A stretch of 64,000 nt of DNA, from assembly GCF_009765355.1 (NCBI RefSeq), contig NZ_VTHK01000004.1, positions 186,001-250,000 of the forward strand. The letters are read 5' to 3'. The DNA is from Amycolatopsis anabasis (GTDB lineage Bacteria; Actinomycetota; Actinomycetes; Mycobacteriales; Pseudonocardiaceae). Below are positions 1-9,347 of this stretch, piece by piece. A model generated the notes under the pieces. The model did no database searches. It had not been told where the DNA came from and worked only from the letters and a program-made list of their open reading frames with translations. The number at the start of each line of letters is the position of its first letter. Position 1 is the stretch's first letter. The translations under genes and the position numbers were made by a program.

Positions 1-74
1 TGGGCATCGCCAACTTCAAGATGATCCCGGTGTCGCTGCTCCCGCTGGGCCGCGAGATCGTGCCGACGCCCTAG
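1..74 (+). CDS. C-terminal end of a YccF-domain membrane protein (partial)
   Basis: Only the last 24 codons are in the window, ending at TAG 72-74. The visible tail reads GIANFKMIPVSLLPLGREIV and then PTP. That glycine, asparagine, lysine, proline and glycine pattern resembles the end of the second half of a YccF (DUF307) inner-membrane domain, so I infer a small membrane protein of unknown function. Its stop codon shares the palindrome CTAG (71-74) with the stop of the convergent phosphoesterase gene. The assignment rests on this short tail only. Confidence 0.55.
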   Translation, partial: GIANFKMIPVSLLPLGREIVPTP

Positions 75-889
75 TCCTCGGGCTCCCACGGCAACGGCAC
101 GACCAGGCACGGGCCGCCGACGAACAGGCCGCCGTCCACGCCGAGCACCTTGCCGCCCGCGTAGAGATAAGGTCCCTCGATCTGGCTGGGGTGGATGCCG
201 AGCTGATCGGCGATCACGCTGTGCCCGTGCACGATCCGCTCGCCGCCGAACTGCTCGAGCAGCCGCTGCGCCACCTCCGGCCCGTCCGGGCCGCGGAACG
301 CGTACCGGGTGGTCATCCGCCGCCAGATGTCCCACCAGTCGGCGAGGTCGTCGCCCGCGAGGATCTCCGCGGCCGTCTCGTTGATCTCCTCGATCGTCGA
401 GCCCCAGTCCAGGTACTCCAGCGTGTCCGAATGCATCAGCAGGTGGTCGGCGGCGTGCCCCATGAGCGGCCGCGTGCTCAGCCATTCGATGTGCTCGTCG
501 GTCAGGCGGTCCTGGTCCGCGAGCAGCCCGCCGTTGATCTCCCAGCTGCGCGCGAAACTGCGCGGGCCGAAATCGGACGGCACCTCGGTGTCGCCGAAGT
601 GGTACATCCCGAGCAGCAGGATCTCGTGGTTGCCCAGCAGCGTTCCGGCGAAACCGCCCGCTTCCCCGGCCTGCTCCTGCAGCCGCATCGCCAGGTCGAT
701 CGCCCCGACGCCGTCCGGGCCCCGGTCCACGAAATCGCCGAGGAACCACAGGTGCGCGTCGCCGCCCGCCCAGTCGTCGGAGTCGTCGAGCAGCCCCTGC
801 GCCCGCAGGGCGTCGGCCAGTTCGTCCCGATGCCCGTGCACATCGCCGACGACATAGGCCTTGACATCCGGCGGTTGGTCCTCACTCAC
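71..889 (-). CDS. Calcineurin-like metallophosphoesterase (PP1/ApaH type)
   Basis: A 272-residue cytoplasmic hydrolase carrying the full set of binuclear-metal phosphoesterase motifs: GDVHGH near residue 15, [14 protein letters not shown], and a late GHS near residue 220. These match the PPP-type family that includes protein phosphatases and diadenosine tetraphosphatase; the substrate cannot be told from sequence. The GTG start at 889 overlaps the upstream HAD gene by 8 bp, so the two are probably translationally coupled and this is the last gene of the mod operon transcript. A longer in-frame reading up to 949 would lie mostly inside the HAD gene and adds only an arginine-rich segment. The stop overlaps the convergent YccF-like gene. 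Confidence 0.85.
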   Translation of the reverse strand: MSEDQPPDVKAYVVGDVHGHRDELADALRAQGLLDDSDDWAGGDAHLWFLGDFVDRGPDGVGAIDLAMRLQEQAGEAGGFAGTLLGNHEILLLGMYHFGDTEVPSDFGPRSFARSWEINGGLLADQDRLTDEHIEWLSTRPLMGHAADHLLMHSDTLEYLDWGSTIEEINETAAEILAGDDLADWWDIWRRMTTRYAFRGPDGPEVAQRLLEQFGGERIVHGHSVIADQLGIHPSQIEGPYLYAGGKVLGVDGGLFVGGPCLVVPLPWEPED

Positions 890-1721
890 CCTTCGACGAT
901 AAGCCCTCCTGCCGGGTCCCCTCCCGGTGGCCGTCGCCGAACGGATCACGGGTACGCCCGATCAGGTCAGCGATCGAGTCGATCACCAGGGTCGGGCGGT
1001 ACGGGTAGCGCTCGGCGGTCTCCCGGGTCGAGATGCCGGTCAGCACCAGGATGGTCTGCAACCCGGCCTCGATCCCGGAATGCACGTCGGTGTCCATCCG
1101 GTCGCCGATCATCAGCGTCGATTCGGAGTGCGCGCCGAGCGAACGCAGGGCGGACCGCATCATCAGCGGGTTCGGCTTGCCCACGTAGTAGGGCTGCCGC
1201 CCGGTGGCCCGCTCGATCAGCGCGGCGATCGATCCGGTGGCGGGCAGCAGGCCCTCCAGGCTGGGGCCGGTGGCGTCCGGGTTGGTGGCGATGAACTTCG
1301 CGCCCGCCTCGATCAGCCGGATGGCGCGGGTGATCGCGGTGAAGCTGTAGGTGCGGGTCTCGCCGAGCACGACGTAGTCCGGGTCGACGTCGGTGAGCAC
1401 GTACCCGACCTCGTGCAGCGCGGTGGTCAGCCCGGCCTCGCCGATCACGAACGCCGAACCGCCCGGGCGCTGGTTCGCCAGGAACTTCGCGGTGGCCAGC
1501 GCGGAGGTCCAGATCGCGTCCTCGGGCACGTCCAGCCCGGTGCGGCCGAGCCGGGCCCGCAGGTCGCGCGGGGTGGAGATCGAGATGTTGGTCAGCACCA
1601 GGGACCGGATGTCGTGGGCGCGGAGTGCGGCGAGGAAGTCGGCGGCGCCGGGCACCAGGTGCTCCTCGTGCACCAGCACCCCGTCCATATCCGTCAGGTA
1701 GGTCCACTTGGGCTCGGTCAT
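882..1721 (-). CDS. HAD-IIA family hydrolase, NagD-like
   Basis: A 279-residue phosphatase of the haloacid dehalogenase superfamily, subclass IIA. Motif I is DMDGVL (about residue 11), motif II is TNIS, the motif III lysine is in VGKPNP and motif IV is GDRMDTD. Members dephosphorylate sugar phosphates, nucleotides or 4-nitrophenyl phosphate; the physiological substrate here is unknown. I use ATG 1721; GTG at 1730 is an alternative three codons upstream. The gene follows modC by only 10 bp on the same strand and overlaps the next phosphoesterase gene, so it is co-transcribed with molybdate transport without an obvious functional link. Confidence 0.85.
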   Translation of the reverse strand: MTEPKWTYLTDMDGVLVHEEHLVPGAADFLAALRAHDIRSLVLTNISISTPRDLRARLGRTGLDVPEDAIWTSALATAKFLANQRPGGSAFVIGEAGLTTALHEVGYVLTDVDPDYVVLGETRTYSFTAITRAIRLIEAGAKFIATNPDATGPSLEGLLPATGSIAALIERATGRQPYYVGKPNPLMMRSALRSLGAHSESTLMIGDRMDTDVHSGIEAGLQTILVLTGISTRETAERYPYRPTLVIDSIADLIGRTRDPFGDGHREGTRQEGLSSKGE

Positions 1722-1731
1722 ACCGATCACC

Positions 1732-2802
1732 CTATGCGGAGAAGGCCGGATGAACCGTGACCGTCGTGGCCTTGACCGACAACCTGACCGGCGCGTCCGG
1801 TTCGAGGCCCAGTTCCGCGGCCGCCGCCGGGGTGAGATCGGCGGCCAGGCCCGCCGCCCAGCCCGCCCCGGCCATCCGCACGCGGATCACCGATCCGTGT
1901 GGTTCGAGCGTGCCGACCACCGCGTCGACCGTGTTGCGCGGGCTGCCCGGCTGCCCGTCCTCGGCCGGGTACACGGCGACCGCGCTGGGCGCGAACACCG
2001 CGACGCCGGGTTCGCCCTCGGCGGCGTCCGGGGCGAGCAGGCCCGCGACCAGGCTGCCGTCCGCGGTGCGCAGGCCGGACTCGACCACGGTCCCGGTGAC
2101 CAGGTTCAGCCCGGCGATCCGCGCGGTGAACGGGGTCCGCGGCGCGGCCAGCACGTCCCGGGTCGGGCCGGACTCGACGATCCGCCCGGCCGACAGGACC
2201 AGCACGTGGTCGGCCAGGGCCAGCGCGTCCAGCGGATCGTGGGTGACCAGCACGGTCGCGCGGCGGCCGCCGCGCAGCACCCGGCGCAGCAGGGCGCGCA
2301 GCGCCGGGGCGGCGTCGACGTCGAGCGCGGCCAGGGGCTCGTCGAGCAGCAGCAGGTCCGGTTCCCCGGCCAGCGCGCGGGCCACCGCGACCCGCTGGGC
2401 CTGGCCGCCGGAGAGCCGGGCCGGTTTCCGCCCGGCGAACGCGGCCGCGTCCACTTCGGACAGCCAGCGCCCGGCGGCCGCGCGGGCCGCCGACCGGCTC
2501 GCCCCGCGCGAACGCGGCGCGAAGGCGACGTTGTCCAGCGCGGTCAGGTGCGGGAAGAGCAGCGGGTCCTGCGCGAGCAGGCCGACCCGGCGCTCGTGCG
2601 CCGGAAGCCGGTGCAGTTCGCGGCCGTTCAGTGTTATCGCGGCGCGGTCCGGGTTGACCAGCCCGGCGAGGCAGCCCAGCGCGGTGGACTTGCCCGAACC
2701 GTTCGGGCCGAGGACGGCGAGCACCCCGCCCGCGGGGACGTCGAGCGTCACGGACAGTTCGAACGAGCCCCGGGTCAGCTCGAGTTCGGCGTGCAGGGTC
2801 AC
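1732..2802 (-). CDS. modC: Molybdate ABC transporter ATP-binding protein ModC
   Basis: A 356-residue ATPase that energises molybdate import with ModB and ModA. The ABC domain (about residues 1-215) has Walker [10 protein letters not shown], signature LSGGQ, Walker [13 protein letters not shown] and the H-loop THD. The C-terminal 120 residues form a Mop/TOBE-type oxyanion-binding region, typical of ModC. The GTG start at 2802 overlaps the modB stop as GTGA, so translation is coupled. Length fits the family. Tungstate specificity cannot be excluded, but the linkage to many molybdopterin genes in the window favours molybdate. Confidence 0.92.
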   Translation of the reverse strand: MTLHAELELTRGSFELSVTLDVPAGGVLAVLGPNGSGKSTALGCLAGLVNPDRAAITLNGRELHRLPAHERRVGLLAQDPLLFPHLTALDNVAFAPRSRGASRSAARAAAGRWLSEVDAAAFAGRKPARLSGGQAQRVAVARALAGEPDLLLLDEPLAALDVDAAPALRALLRRVLRGGRRATVLVTHDPLDALALADHVLVLSAGRIVESGPTRDVLAAPRTPFTARIAGLNLVTGTVVESGLRTADGSLVAGLLAPDAAEGEPGVAVFAPSAVAVYPAEDGQPGSPRNTVDAVVGTLEPHGSVIRVRMAGAGWAAGLAADLTPAAAAELGLEPDAPVRLSVKATTVTVHPAFSA

Positions 2803-3575
2803 GAGCGGATCCCCTCCAGCGCGCGGGGCCGGGCGAGCGCGATGACCCCGATCGCCACCGCGATCAGCAGCAGCGCGAGCGCCACCGCACTGTCCACATC
2901 GGACTCGGCCTGGGTGTACACCTCGAGCGGGAGGGTCCGGGTGACGCCCTCCAGGCTGCCGGCGAAGGTGATGGTCGCGCCGAACTCGCCGAGCGCCCGC
3001 GCGAAGCTCAGCACCACGCCGGAGCCCAGCGCGGGCAGCAGCAGCGGCAGCGTGACCCGGCGGAACACCGTCCACGGGCGGGCGCCGAGCGTGGCCGCCA
3101 CCCGTTCGTAGCGGTCCCCGGCGCCGCGCAGCGCCCCCTCCAGGCTCACCACCAGGAACGGCATGGCGACGAACGTCTGCGCGATCACCACGGCCGTGGT
3201 GGTGAACGGGATCCGCACGCCGAGCGTCACGTCCGCGAGGTAACCGAGGAAGCCGTTGCGCCCCAGCAGGTACAGCAGCGCGAGGCCGCCGACCACCGGG
3301 GGCAGCACGAGTGGCAGGAGCACCACCGCCCGCAGCACCCGGATGCCGCGCACCCGCGACCGCGCCAGCACCACGGCCAGCGGGACGCCGAGCAGGACGC
3401 ACGCCACCGTGGACAGGGCGGCGGTGAGCAGGGACAGCTCGAGCGCGTGCAGCGAGGCGGGCGCGACGAGCAGCTCGGGCAGCCGGGTGAGGTCGGTGCG
3501 CACCAGCAACCCGGCCACCGGCAGCACCACCAGCGCCAGCGCCACCCCGGCCGGTACCCAGAGCACCCACGGCAC
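2799..3575 (-). CDS. modB: Molybdate ABC transporter permease ModB
   Basis: A 258-residue inner-membrane permease with about six hydrophobic segments and the BPD_transp_1 coupling loop (residues near ERVAATLGA) that contacts ModC. The start is ambiguous. I choose GTG 3575, giving [10 protein letters not shown], because removing a 50-bp duplicated insertion just upstream would place it 8 nt after a strong AGGAAGGA ribosome-binding site (3634-3641). A TTG at 3644 opens the same frame, but then the first 23 residues would be translated from a dispersed palindromic repeat and no binding site precedes it. The stop overlaps the modC start. The gene lies about 250 bp downstream of modA, the only loose joint in this operon. 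Confidence 0.88.
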   Translation of the reverse strand: MPWVLWVPAGVALALVVLPVAGLLVRTDLTRLPELLVAPASLHALELSLLTAALSTVACVLLGVPLAVVLARSRVRGIRVLRAVVLLPLVLPPVVGGLALLYLLGRNGFLGYLADVTLGVRIPFTTTAVVIAQTFVAMPFLVVSLEGALRGAGDRYERVAATLGARPWTVFRRVTLPLLLPALGSGVVLSFARALGEFGATITFAGSLEGVTRTLPLEVYTQAESDVDSAVALALLLIAVAIGVIALARPRALEGIRS

Positions 3576-3580
3576 GCCTG

Positions 3581-3624
3581 TCGTGAGTGGTACGGCCGGT
3601 TCTAACCGGGCTAACCGCTCACGA
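3581..3624. repeat. Dispersed palindrome, copy 1, inserted at the modB translation start
   Basis: An imperfect palindrome with outer arms TCGTGAGTGG and CCGCTCACGA and a centre CCGGTTCTAACCGG (3596-3609). It belongs to a family with three further copies in this window (3775, 14818, 52371). Uniquely among the four it is flanked by a 7-bp direct repeat, ACGCCTG, at 3574-3580 and 3624-3630, so the insertion period is exactly 50 bp. It separates the probable modB ribosome-binding site (3634-3641) from the GTG start at 3575. This looks like target-site duplication by a small mobile palindromic element. Confidence 0.75.
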
Positions 3625-3774
3625 CGCCTGTTTTCCTTCCTCAACGAGCACGCCCATCAGGACGCGGGGATGACTTTGTCGGCTTCGCACGGCCTCGCCC
3701 GAAAGTGCGCGCACCTTCGGGCCACGCGGCCAGCGTTTCGCCGACAGAGTGCACGAGCGCCGGGGTGGCTGCCG

Positions 3775-3820
3775 GTCGTGAGGGTTCAGGCCGGTTGGAA
3801 CCGCCCCTACCACTCACGAC
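3775..3820. repeat. Dispersed palindrome, copy 2, just after modA
   Basis: 46 bp with arms GTCGTGAGGG and CACTCACGAC and centre CCGGTTGGAACCG. It begins 7 bp downstream of the modA stop (minus strand), so its transcript could fold as a hairpin at the modA/modB junction. No clear flanking duplication is visible. The 150 bp between copies 1 and 2 contain no gene that I can support. Confidence 0.75.
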
Positions 3821-3827
3821 CCCGGTG

Positions 3828-4580
3828 TCAAGGCGTGCCAAATCCGGCCTTGCCGAGTTCTCGCCGACCGGCCTCGCCGAGGACGAGGTCGGTGAACTGC
3901 CGCGCCAGCTCCGCCTGCGGGGCGTCCTTGACCACGGCGATCGGGTAGGTGTTGACCGCGCCCGCCGCCTCCGGGAAGTCGACCCGGTCCACCTTCCCCG
4001 CCGCCGACGCGGCATCGGTGACGTAGACCAGGCCGGCGTCGGCCTCGCCCGCGCGCACCTTGGTCAGCACCGCCTTGACGTCGGATTCCTCGCTGGCCGG
4101 TTTCAGGGTGACGCCGGTGGCCTGCTCCACCTTCTTCGTCGCCGCGCCGCACGGCACCTGCGGGGCGCAGGTGACCACGGTCGGCCCGCCCCGGGCGAGA
4201 TCGGCGAAACCCTTGATGCCCTTGGGATTTCCCGGCGCGACCGCGATGGTCAGCCGGTTGGTGGCGAAGACCTTGGGCTGCCCGTCGATCCGGCCCGCCT
4301 GCACGGCCTTGTCCATGTTGTTCTGGTCGGCCGAGGCGAACACGTCGGCCTTCGCGCCCTCGTCGATCTGCTGCGCGAGTTTGGACGAGCCGTCGAAGCT
4401 CAGCTTGACGTCCACGCCCTGGTGCTCGGCCTCGAACTTCTTCTCCAGCGCGCCGAACGATTCGGTCAGCGAGGCGGCGGCGAACACGGTCAGCGTCTTC
4501 GACTGCTCCCCGGAGGAACTCGATCCGCAGGCCGTGGCCAGCAAAGCCGCGGCGGCGAGCGCGATCGTCAACTTCTTCAT
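3828..4580 (-). CDS. modA: Molybdate-binding lipoprotein ModA
   Basis: A 250-residue extracytoplasmic solute-binding protein for molybdate. Residues 1-20 form a lipoprotein signal peptide ending LLATAC, followed by a serine-rich linker. The mature part opens with TVFAAASLTESF and contains FDGSSKLAQQI and ADVFASAD, the conserved oxyanion-binding serines of ModA. ATG 4580 is preceded by a strong GGGAGGAG site and overlaps the stop of the upstream regulator gene as ATGA. It delivers substrate to ModB/ModC encoded next in the operon. Confidence 0.93.
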   Translation of the reverse strand: MKKLTIALAAAALLATACGSSSSGEQSKTLTVFAAASLTESFGALEKKFEAEHQGVDVKLSFDGSSKLAQQIDEGAKADVFASADQNNMDKAVQAGRIDGQPKVFATNRLTIAVAPGNPKGIKGFADLARGGPTVVTCAPQVPCGAATKKVEQATGVTLKPASEESDVKAVLTKVRAGEADAGLVYVTDAASAAGKVDRVDFPEAAGAVNTYPIAVVKDAPQAELARQFTDLVLGEAGRRELGKAGFGTP

Positions 4581-4981
4581 CGATCTCCTCCCGGAGTTTC
4601 CACGACCACCGTGGTCGCCTTCACCACCGCGACGGCGAGCACGCCCGGGCGCAGGCCGAGTTCGCGGACCGCCTCGGTGCTCATCAGCGACACCACGCGA
4701 TGCGGCCCGCACTGCAACTCGACCTGGGCCATCACCTTGTCCGCGGTCACCTCGGTGACCAGGCCGACGAACCGGTTGCGGGCCGATCTGCCCACCCCGG
4801 ACGGATCGTCGGGCTGCCCGGCCTGCGCGCGGGCGAAGGCGGCCAGTTCGGCGCCGTCGACGACCTTGCGACCGGCCGCGTCCTCGGCACAGCCCAGCTG
4901 GCCCGCGCGCACCCAGCGGCGGACGGTGTCGTCACTGACGCCGAGCAGGCGCGCGGCCTCGGATAACCGAAATTGCGGCAT
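4577..4981 (-). CDS. HTH-TOBE molybdate-responsive regulator/binding protein
   Basis: A 134-residue protein with an N-terminal helix-turn-helix of excisionase/MerR type (residues 4-30, SEAARLLGVSDDTVRRWV) and a C-terminal Mop/TOBE domain (about residues 68-130) of the kind that binds molybdate. It is the first gene of the operon and overlaps modA by 4 bp, so by domain content and position it is a likely molybdate sensor controlling modABC. It is smaller than E. coli ModE and uses a different DNA-binding fold, so I do not call it ModE. Autoregulation is an inference. Confidence 0.82.
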   Translation of the reverse strand: MPQFRLSEAARLLGVSDDTVRRWVRAGQLGCAEDAAGRKVVDGAELAAFARAQAGQPDDPSGVGRSARNRFVGLVTEVTADKVMAQVELQCGPHRVVSLMSTEAVRELGLRPGVLAVAVVKATTVVVETPGGDR

Positions 4982-5015
4982 GCACGGCAGGTTAACCGCC
5001 GCAGATGCGTCGTTG

Positions 5016-5534
5016 CTACGGCGTGTTGTGATTGTCGCCGAGGATCTCGGCGCGCATCCGGGCGATGATCTCGGTCTCGTACCGCTCGATCGCGTCCCGC
5101 TCCTCCGGCGAGAAGCCCTCCAGGACCTCCTCGACCGCGACCAGCGCGGATTCGAACAGCGGGGCGTAGCGCTCCATGTCCATCGGCACGATCTCGACGA
5201 GGACCTTGCGCCGGTCCTCCCGGTCCCGCACCCGCCGCACGAAACCCCCGCGCTCCAGCCGGTCGATGACCCCGGTGACCGCGCCGGTGGACAGGCCGGT
5301 CAGCTGCGCGATCCGGCCCGCGGTCAGCGGTCCCTCGGCCCGGCTGACCAGGTCGAGGGCCTTGTGGTCGGTGCCGGAAAGTCCCATCTGCTCGGCGATC
5401 CGGGCGTGCCGGAGCACGGCCAGGGTGCTGTTCTCACGGCCGAGTTCGCCGAACCGCTCCAGCACGTCCGGCGGCACGGGGTACTTCCGCCGCTCGGCGG
5501 CCGAAGGGGACGGCTCTGCGGGCGCGGGCGACAT
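5016..5534 (-). CDS. MarR-family transcriptional regulator
   Basis: A 172-residue winged-helix regulator. The recognition region (about residues 62-105) includes LTAGRIAQLTGLSTGAVTG and then a wing DREDRRK, as in MarR proteins, followed by C-terminal dimerisation helices. ATG 5534 is preceded by GAGAGG with 8-nt spacing; a GTG at 5573 would add 13 residues. It is divergent from moaA with about 100 bp between, containing a 16-bp near-palindrome at 5580-5595 that could be its operator. The ligand is unknown. Confidence 0.85.
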   Translation of the reverse strand: MSPAPAEPSPSAAERRKYPVPPDVLERFGELGRENSTLAVLRHARIAEQMGLSGTDHKALDLVSRAEGPLTAGRIAQLTGLSTGAVTGVIDRLERGGFVRRVRDREDRRKVLVEIVPMDMERYAPLFESALVAVEEVLEGFSPEERDAIERYETEIIARMRAEILGDNHNTP

Positions 5535-5579
5535 TCGGAGTTCCTCTCCACGAAACTTCGGCGGGCGAACCACTCTCCT

Positions 5580-5595
5580 ACTGAAATATTCCAGT
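5580..5595. promoter_or_regulatory. Candidate MarR operator between marR-like gene and moaA
   Basis: ACTGAAATATTCCAGT is a 16-bp palindrome with one mismatched pair, in the divergent region between the MarR gene and moaA. Length and position fit a MarR-family operator that could control both genes. On the plus strand a TAGGCT -10-like box at 5623-5628 lies 7 nt before the moaA ATG, suggesting a leaderless moaA mRNA. Confidence 0.45.
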
Positions 5596-5635
5596 GGATC
5601 GGCTCCGGAGGCAAAGCAGAGTTAGGCTGGTCGCA

Positions 5636-6703
5636 ATGACGGCGGTAGATCTCGGGTTGCCCCGCGTCCCCAGCACACGCGGCAGTTTCAGCGCGCCCGG
5701 CAGACCGGACGACCCCGCGCTGATCGACACCTTCGGCCGGGTCGCCACCGACCTGCGCGTCTCGCTCACCGACAAGTGCAACCTGCGCTGCACCTACTGC
5801 ATGCCCGCCGAGGGCCTGCCCTGGCTGCCGAGCGAGCAGGTGCTCACCGACGAGGAACTGCTCCGGCTCCTGCGGATCGCCGTGGAGCGGCTCGGCATCA
5901 CCGACATCCGGCTCACCGGCGGCGAACCGTTGCTGCGACCCGGGCTGGAGGGCCTGGTCGCCGAGATCGCCGCGCTGCGGCCGCGCCCGCGGTTGTCCAT
6001 GACCACCAACGGGATCGGGCTCGCCAAACGCGCGGCGGCACTGGCCTCGGCCGGGCTGGACCGGATCAACGTCTCCCTGGACACGGTCGACCGCGAGACC
6101 TTCCGGCGGCTCACCCGGCGCGACCGGCTGTCCCACGTGCTGGCCGGACTGGCCGCCGCGCGCGACGCCGGCCTGGCCCCGGTCAAGGTCAACGCGGTCC
6201 TGCTGCGCGGGACCAACGACCAGGAGGCGGTGCCGCTGCTGCGCTACTGCCTCGACCACGGCTACCACCTGCGGTTCATCGAGCAGATGCCGCTGGACGC
6301 CCAGCACGGCTGGAACCGCGCGGACATGATCACCGCCGAGGAGATCCTCGGCCTGTTGCGGGCGGAGTTCGACCTCACGCCGAGCCCCGCTCGGCGCGGC
6401 GGAGCACCCGCCGAGCGCTGGCTGGTGGACGGCGGGCCCGCCGAGGTGGGCGTGATCGCGTCGGTGACCAGGCCGTTCTGCGCCGCGTGCGAGCGCACCC
6501 GGCTCACCGCGGACGGGGCGATCCGCTCCTGCCTGTTCAGCAACGACGAAACCGACCTGCGCGCCCTCGTACGCGCGGGCGCGCGCGATGAAGAGGTGGC
6601 GGACGCCTGGCGCGCCACCATGTGGGGCAAGCTTGCCGGGCACGAAATCAACGAGGCCGGTTTCGCCCAGCCGATCCGGCCGATGAGCGCGATCGGGGGC
6701 TGA
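5636..6703 (+). CDS. moaA: GTP 3',8-cyclase MoaA
   Basis: A 355-residue radical-SAM enzyme that converts GTP to 3',8-cyclo-7,8-dihydro-GTP, the first step of molybdenum cofactor synthesis, together with MoaC. The N-terminal cluster motif is CNLRCTYC (about residue 49), the SAM-binding LTGGEPLLR follows, and the C-terminal second 4Fe-4S motif is [10 protein letters not shown] with a later cysteine in IRSCLF. The protein ends in GG, which MoaA needs for activity. ATG 5636 gives a usual length. moaD follows 4 bp downstream. Confidence 0.95.
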   Translation: MTAVDLGLPRVPSTRGSFSAPGRPDDPALIDTFGRVATDLRVSLTDKCNLRCTYCMPAEGLPWLPSEQVLTDEELLRLLRIAVERLGITDIRLTGGEPLLRPGLEGLVAEIAALRPRPRLSMTTNGIGLAKRAAALASAGLDRINVSLDTVDRETFRRLTRRDRLSHVLAGLAAARDAGLAPVKVNAVLLRGTNDQEAVPLLRYCLDHGYHLRFIEQMPLDAQHGWNRADMITAEEILGLLRAEFDLTPSPARRGGAPAERWLVDGGPAEVGVIASVTRPFCAACERTRLTADGAIRSCLFSNDETDLRALVRAGARDEEVADAWRATMWGKLAGHEINEAGFAQPIRPMSAIGG

Positions 6704-6707
6704 GCCG

Positions 6708-7010
6708 GTGGGCACGGCATCTACCAGGGCACTGTCCGAGCAGGGCGACCGGCACGCGACGACGGTGCTGGTGCGGTATTTCGCGTCCGCTCGGGCCGCG
6801 ACCGGGGTGGACAGCGAGGTGCTGAAGATCCCGGCCGGATCGTCGGTGGGCGAGGCGGTGACCGAACTGCGGAGGCTGCACCCCGGCGATTTGGAGCGGG
6901 TGCTCGACGCCGCCAGCTTCCTGCTCGACGGGGTCGCCGTGCGGGATCCCGGCATCGGCGTGCCCGACGGCGCCGAACTCGATGTCCTGCCGCCGTTCGC
7001 GGGCGGTTGA
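6708..7010 (+). CDS. moaD: Molybdopterin synthase small subunit MoaD
   Basis: A 100-residue ubiquitin-fold sulfur carrier. The C-terminus PPFAGG carries the essential terminal GG that becomes a thiocarboxylate and donates sulfur to cyclic pyranopterin in the MoaD-MoaE synthase. An N-terminal extension of about 18 residues precedes the beta-grasp core (TVLVRYFASAR). The GTG start lies 4 bp after moaA, so the pair is an operon, as with moaA2-moaD2 in M. tuberculosis. ThiS can look similar, but the moaA linkage decides. Confidence 0.88.
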   Translation: MGTASTRALSEQGDRHATTVLVRYFASARAATGVDSEVLKIPAGSSVGEAVTELRRLHPGDLERVLDAASFLLDGVAVRDPGIGVPDGAELDVLPPFAGG

Positions 7011-7084
7011 GATTCTTTTGGTCGTGACCTGACCGCGACGGGGCGTTCACCGAGCGGCCGCACGCGCGACGCAGGCTGGCGGCC

Positions 7085-7936
7085 ATGCTCCCCCGCCGCG
7101 TGCTCGCCCTGGTCCTGGGCGTCCTGGCCGCCCTGACCCTGCTCACCCCGACGGGTTACGCGTCGAGCGAACACCGCGTGGTGCGGCCCCTCGCGCGGGC
7201 GCACGCGCACAACGACTACGAGCACCCCCGCCCGCTGCTCGACGCGCTGGACCAGGGGTTCACCAGCGTCGAGGCGGACATCCACCTGGTCGGCGACCAG
7301 CTGCTGGTCGGCCACGATCCGGCGGATCTGCGGCCGGACCGCACGCTGGAGCGGCTCTACCTGGAACCGCTGCGGGCGCGGGTGCTCGCGAACCACGGAC
7401 GCGTTTACCGCAAGCCGGCGCCATTCCAGCTGCTCATCGACATCAAAAGCGAAGCGGTGAGCACTTACGCCGCGTTGGAAAAGCGGCTTTCAAACCCCCG
7501 ATTCTCGTTATTGTTCGCCACTTATTCGGACGGGAACGTCACTCCGCGTGCGGTCACCGCGGTGCTCTCCGGAAATCGGCCAAAGGAAGTTCTGGTCGCC
7601 CAGCGGCACCGTTTCGCTTTCTACGACGGCCGGATCGCCGACCCGAACGACCTGGGCCCGGGCTCGGACGCACGGGTCACCCCGCTCGTCTCGGACAACT
7701 GGACAAAGCTGTTCACCTGGACCGGCGTGGGCCCGTTCCCGCAGGTGGAACGGGCTCGATTGGCAGAAATCGTACGGAAAGCGCACGCCGCGGGACAGCG
7801 AGTCCGCTTCTGGGCGACCCCCGACACACCTAACCCGGCACGCTCCGCAGTCTGGTCCGCACTCGCCGAAGCGGGCGTCGATCACCTCAACACCGACGAT
7901 CTGGCCGGTCTGGCGGCGTTCCTGCGGGGTCGCTAG
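7085..7936 (+). CDS. Secreted GDPD/PI-PLC-like phosphodiesterase
   Basis: A 283-residue protein with a cleavable signal peptide (residues 1-27, basic start then a leucine-rich core ending GYASS). The mature domain begins with HAHNDYEHPRPLLDAL and has VEADIHL and LLIDIKS, the metal and catalytic strands of the TIM-barrel superfamily that contains glycerophosphodiester phosphodiesterases and phosphatidylinositol-specific phospholipase C. It probably hydrolyses a phosphodiester outside the cell; the substrate is unknown. It sits between moaD and rpf, where M. tuberculosis has no gene, so it is an insertion in the conserved order. Confidence 0.78.
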   Translation: MLPRRVLALVLGVLAALTLLTPTGYASSEHRVVRPLARAHAHNDYEHPRPLLDALDQGFTSVEADIHLVGDQLLVGHDPADLRPDRTLERLYLEPLRARVLANHGRVYRKPAPFQLLIDIKSEAVSTYAALEKRLSNPRFSLLFATYSDGNVTPRAVTAVLSGNRPKEVLVAQRHRFAFYDGRIADPNDLGPGSDARVTPLVSDNWTKLFTWTGVGPFPQVERARLAEIVRKAHAAGQRVRFWATPDTPNPARSAVWSALAEAGVDHLNTDDLAGLAAFLRGR

Positions 7937-8089
7937 GCCACTTGCACTACGTTCACCAACGGAGCAGTCGTAGGGTGATCACGTGACCCAGACCTCACGA
8001 TTAGTGAATTATCTCGACTAGAAAACGGGCAGATAACGGCCCGTTGAGCAGGGGAAATGGCCTAATCGCCATAGGTTGCGTCATGTTAC

Positions 8090-8105
8090 TGTGACGCAGG
8101 TCACG
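8090..8105. promoter_or_regulatory. CRP-like binding site upstream of rpf
   Basis: TGTGACGCAGGTCACG matches the actinobacterial CRP consensus TGTGA-N6-TCACA with one mismatch. M. tuberculosis CRP (Rv3676) is known to activate rpfA, the gene at the equivalent place in that genome, so cAMP-CRP control is a well-founded inference. Confidence 0.6.
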
Positions 8106-8249
8106 TACCGAATAATTTCCGATCACGCCCGCCGTTACGTACCGTCGCTTTTCGGTTGGCCCCGACCGACCACAGCAAGACCGGGATTCCGTAGCGCCGA
8201 GCCCTGTCCGGCGGAATCCCGGACCCGATACCCCGAGCGAAAGAAAACT

Positions 8250-8376
8250 TCCGGACAGGGACGGAGGGAGACCCGGCCCACGCCGTGTGCGTGAAGCCGA
8301 GCCAGCCGGACGTGCGAACCACGGTCGGCCAGACCACCCGGTCTGCCCTCAGCATGGCCCGTAGGCGCGGGAGTAG
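8250..8376 (+). ncRNA. c-di-AMP riboswitch (ydaO/yuaA-like) upstream of rpf
   Basis: The leader contains, in order, an ACGGAGGGAGACCC segment (8261-8274), GCGTGAAGCC (8289-8298), CCCTCAGC (8346-8353) and CCGTAGGCGCGGGAG (8359-8373). These resemble the conserved blocks of the ydaO family (GGGGGA-CCC, GGGGUGAAUC, CGUCAGCUAACC, CGUAGGCG). The element ends about 13 nt before the rpf ATG. In Streptomyces rpfA is controlled by this class of riboswitch, which supports the call; the match was made by eye and not scored with a covariance model. Confidence 0.6.
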
Positions 8377-9033
<657 letters not shown>

Positions 9034-9080
9034 CCTTGTTCGAAAGGCACTGAGTGCGGCTGATCCAGCTGTACGCAGAA

Positions 9081-9118
9081 GGGCCCCACCGCCGATCCCC
9101 CGGGCGGTGGGGCCCTTT
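9081..9118 (+). terminator. Rho-independent terminator after rpf
   Basis: A GC-rich stem of 13 bp, GGGCCCCACCGCC (9081-9093) with GGCGGTGGGGCCC (9103-9115), 9-nt loop, followed by TTT. It lies 47 bp after the rpf stop. Confidence 0.85.
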
Positions 9119-9257
9119 CGCGTCCGCGTATGACGCGATTAATCGCACTGAGACGCCCGCTGAGCGCCGCGAGGCCGTTCCGATGGAGCCGAACCGCTCC
9201 GAACCCACCTCAACGCCTCTCAGCGGCTCTCAGCGCCCCTTCTGCTACCCATGTGTC

Positions 9258-9347
9258 CCCCAATGCGGCTTTGGGGACACTCGGTGACCCGAATGCCGCA
9301 TTGGGTACATCCAGCGTCCCGAAAGCCACATTGGGGGACGTTCAGGG
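9258..9347. repeat. Array of three 30-bp mini-hairpin units
   Basis: Three adjacent units of 30 bp start at 9258, 9288 and 9318. Each begins with a small inverted repeat of the type CCCGAATGCCGCATTGGG and continues with a less conserved spacer. The reverse complement is closely similar to the array at 59074-59157. The array lies next to the 3' end of the convergent moaB-moaE gene (stop at 9342), overlapping it by a few bases. Confidence 0.7.

Noticed and set aside
3575..3644. TTG 3644 as the modB start
   Set aside because: It would translate the palindromic repeat into the N-terminus and has no ribosome-binding site; not fully excluded.
9258..9347. CRISPR array
   Set aside because: Units are contiguous 30-bp hairpins with no unique spacers of constant length between identical repeats, and no cas genes are present.
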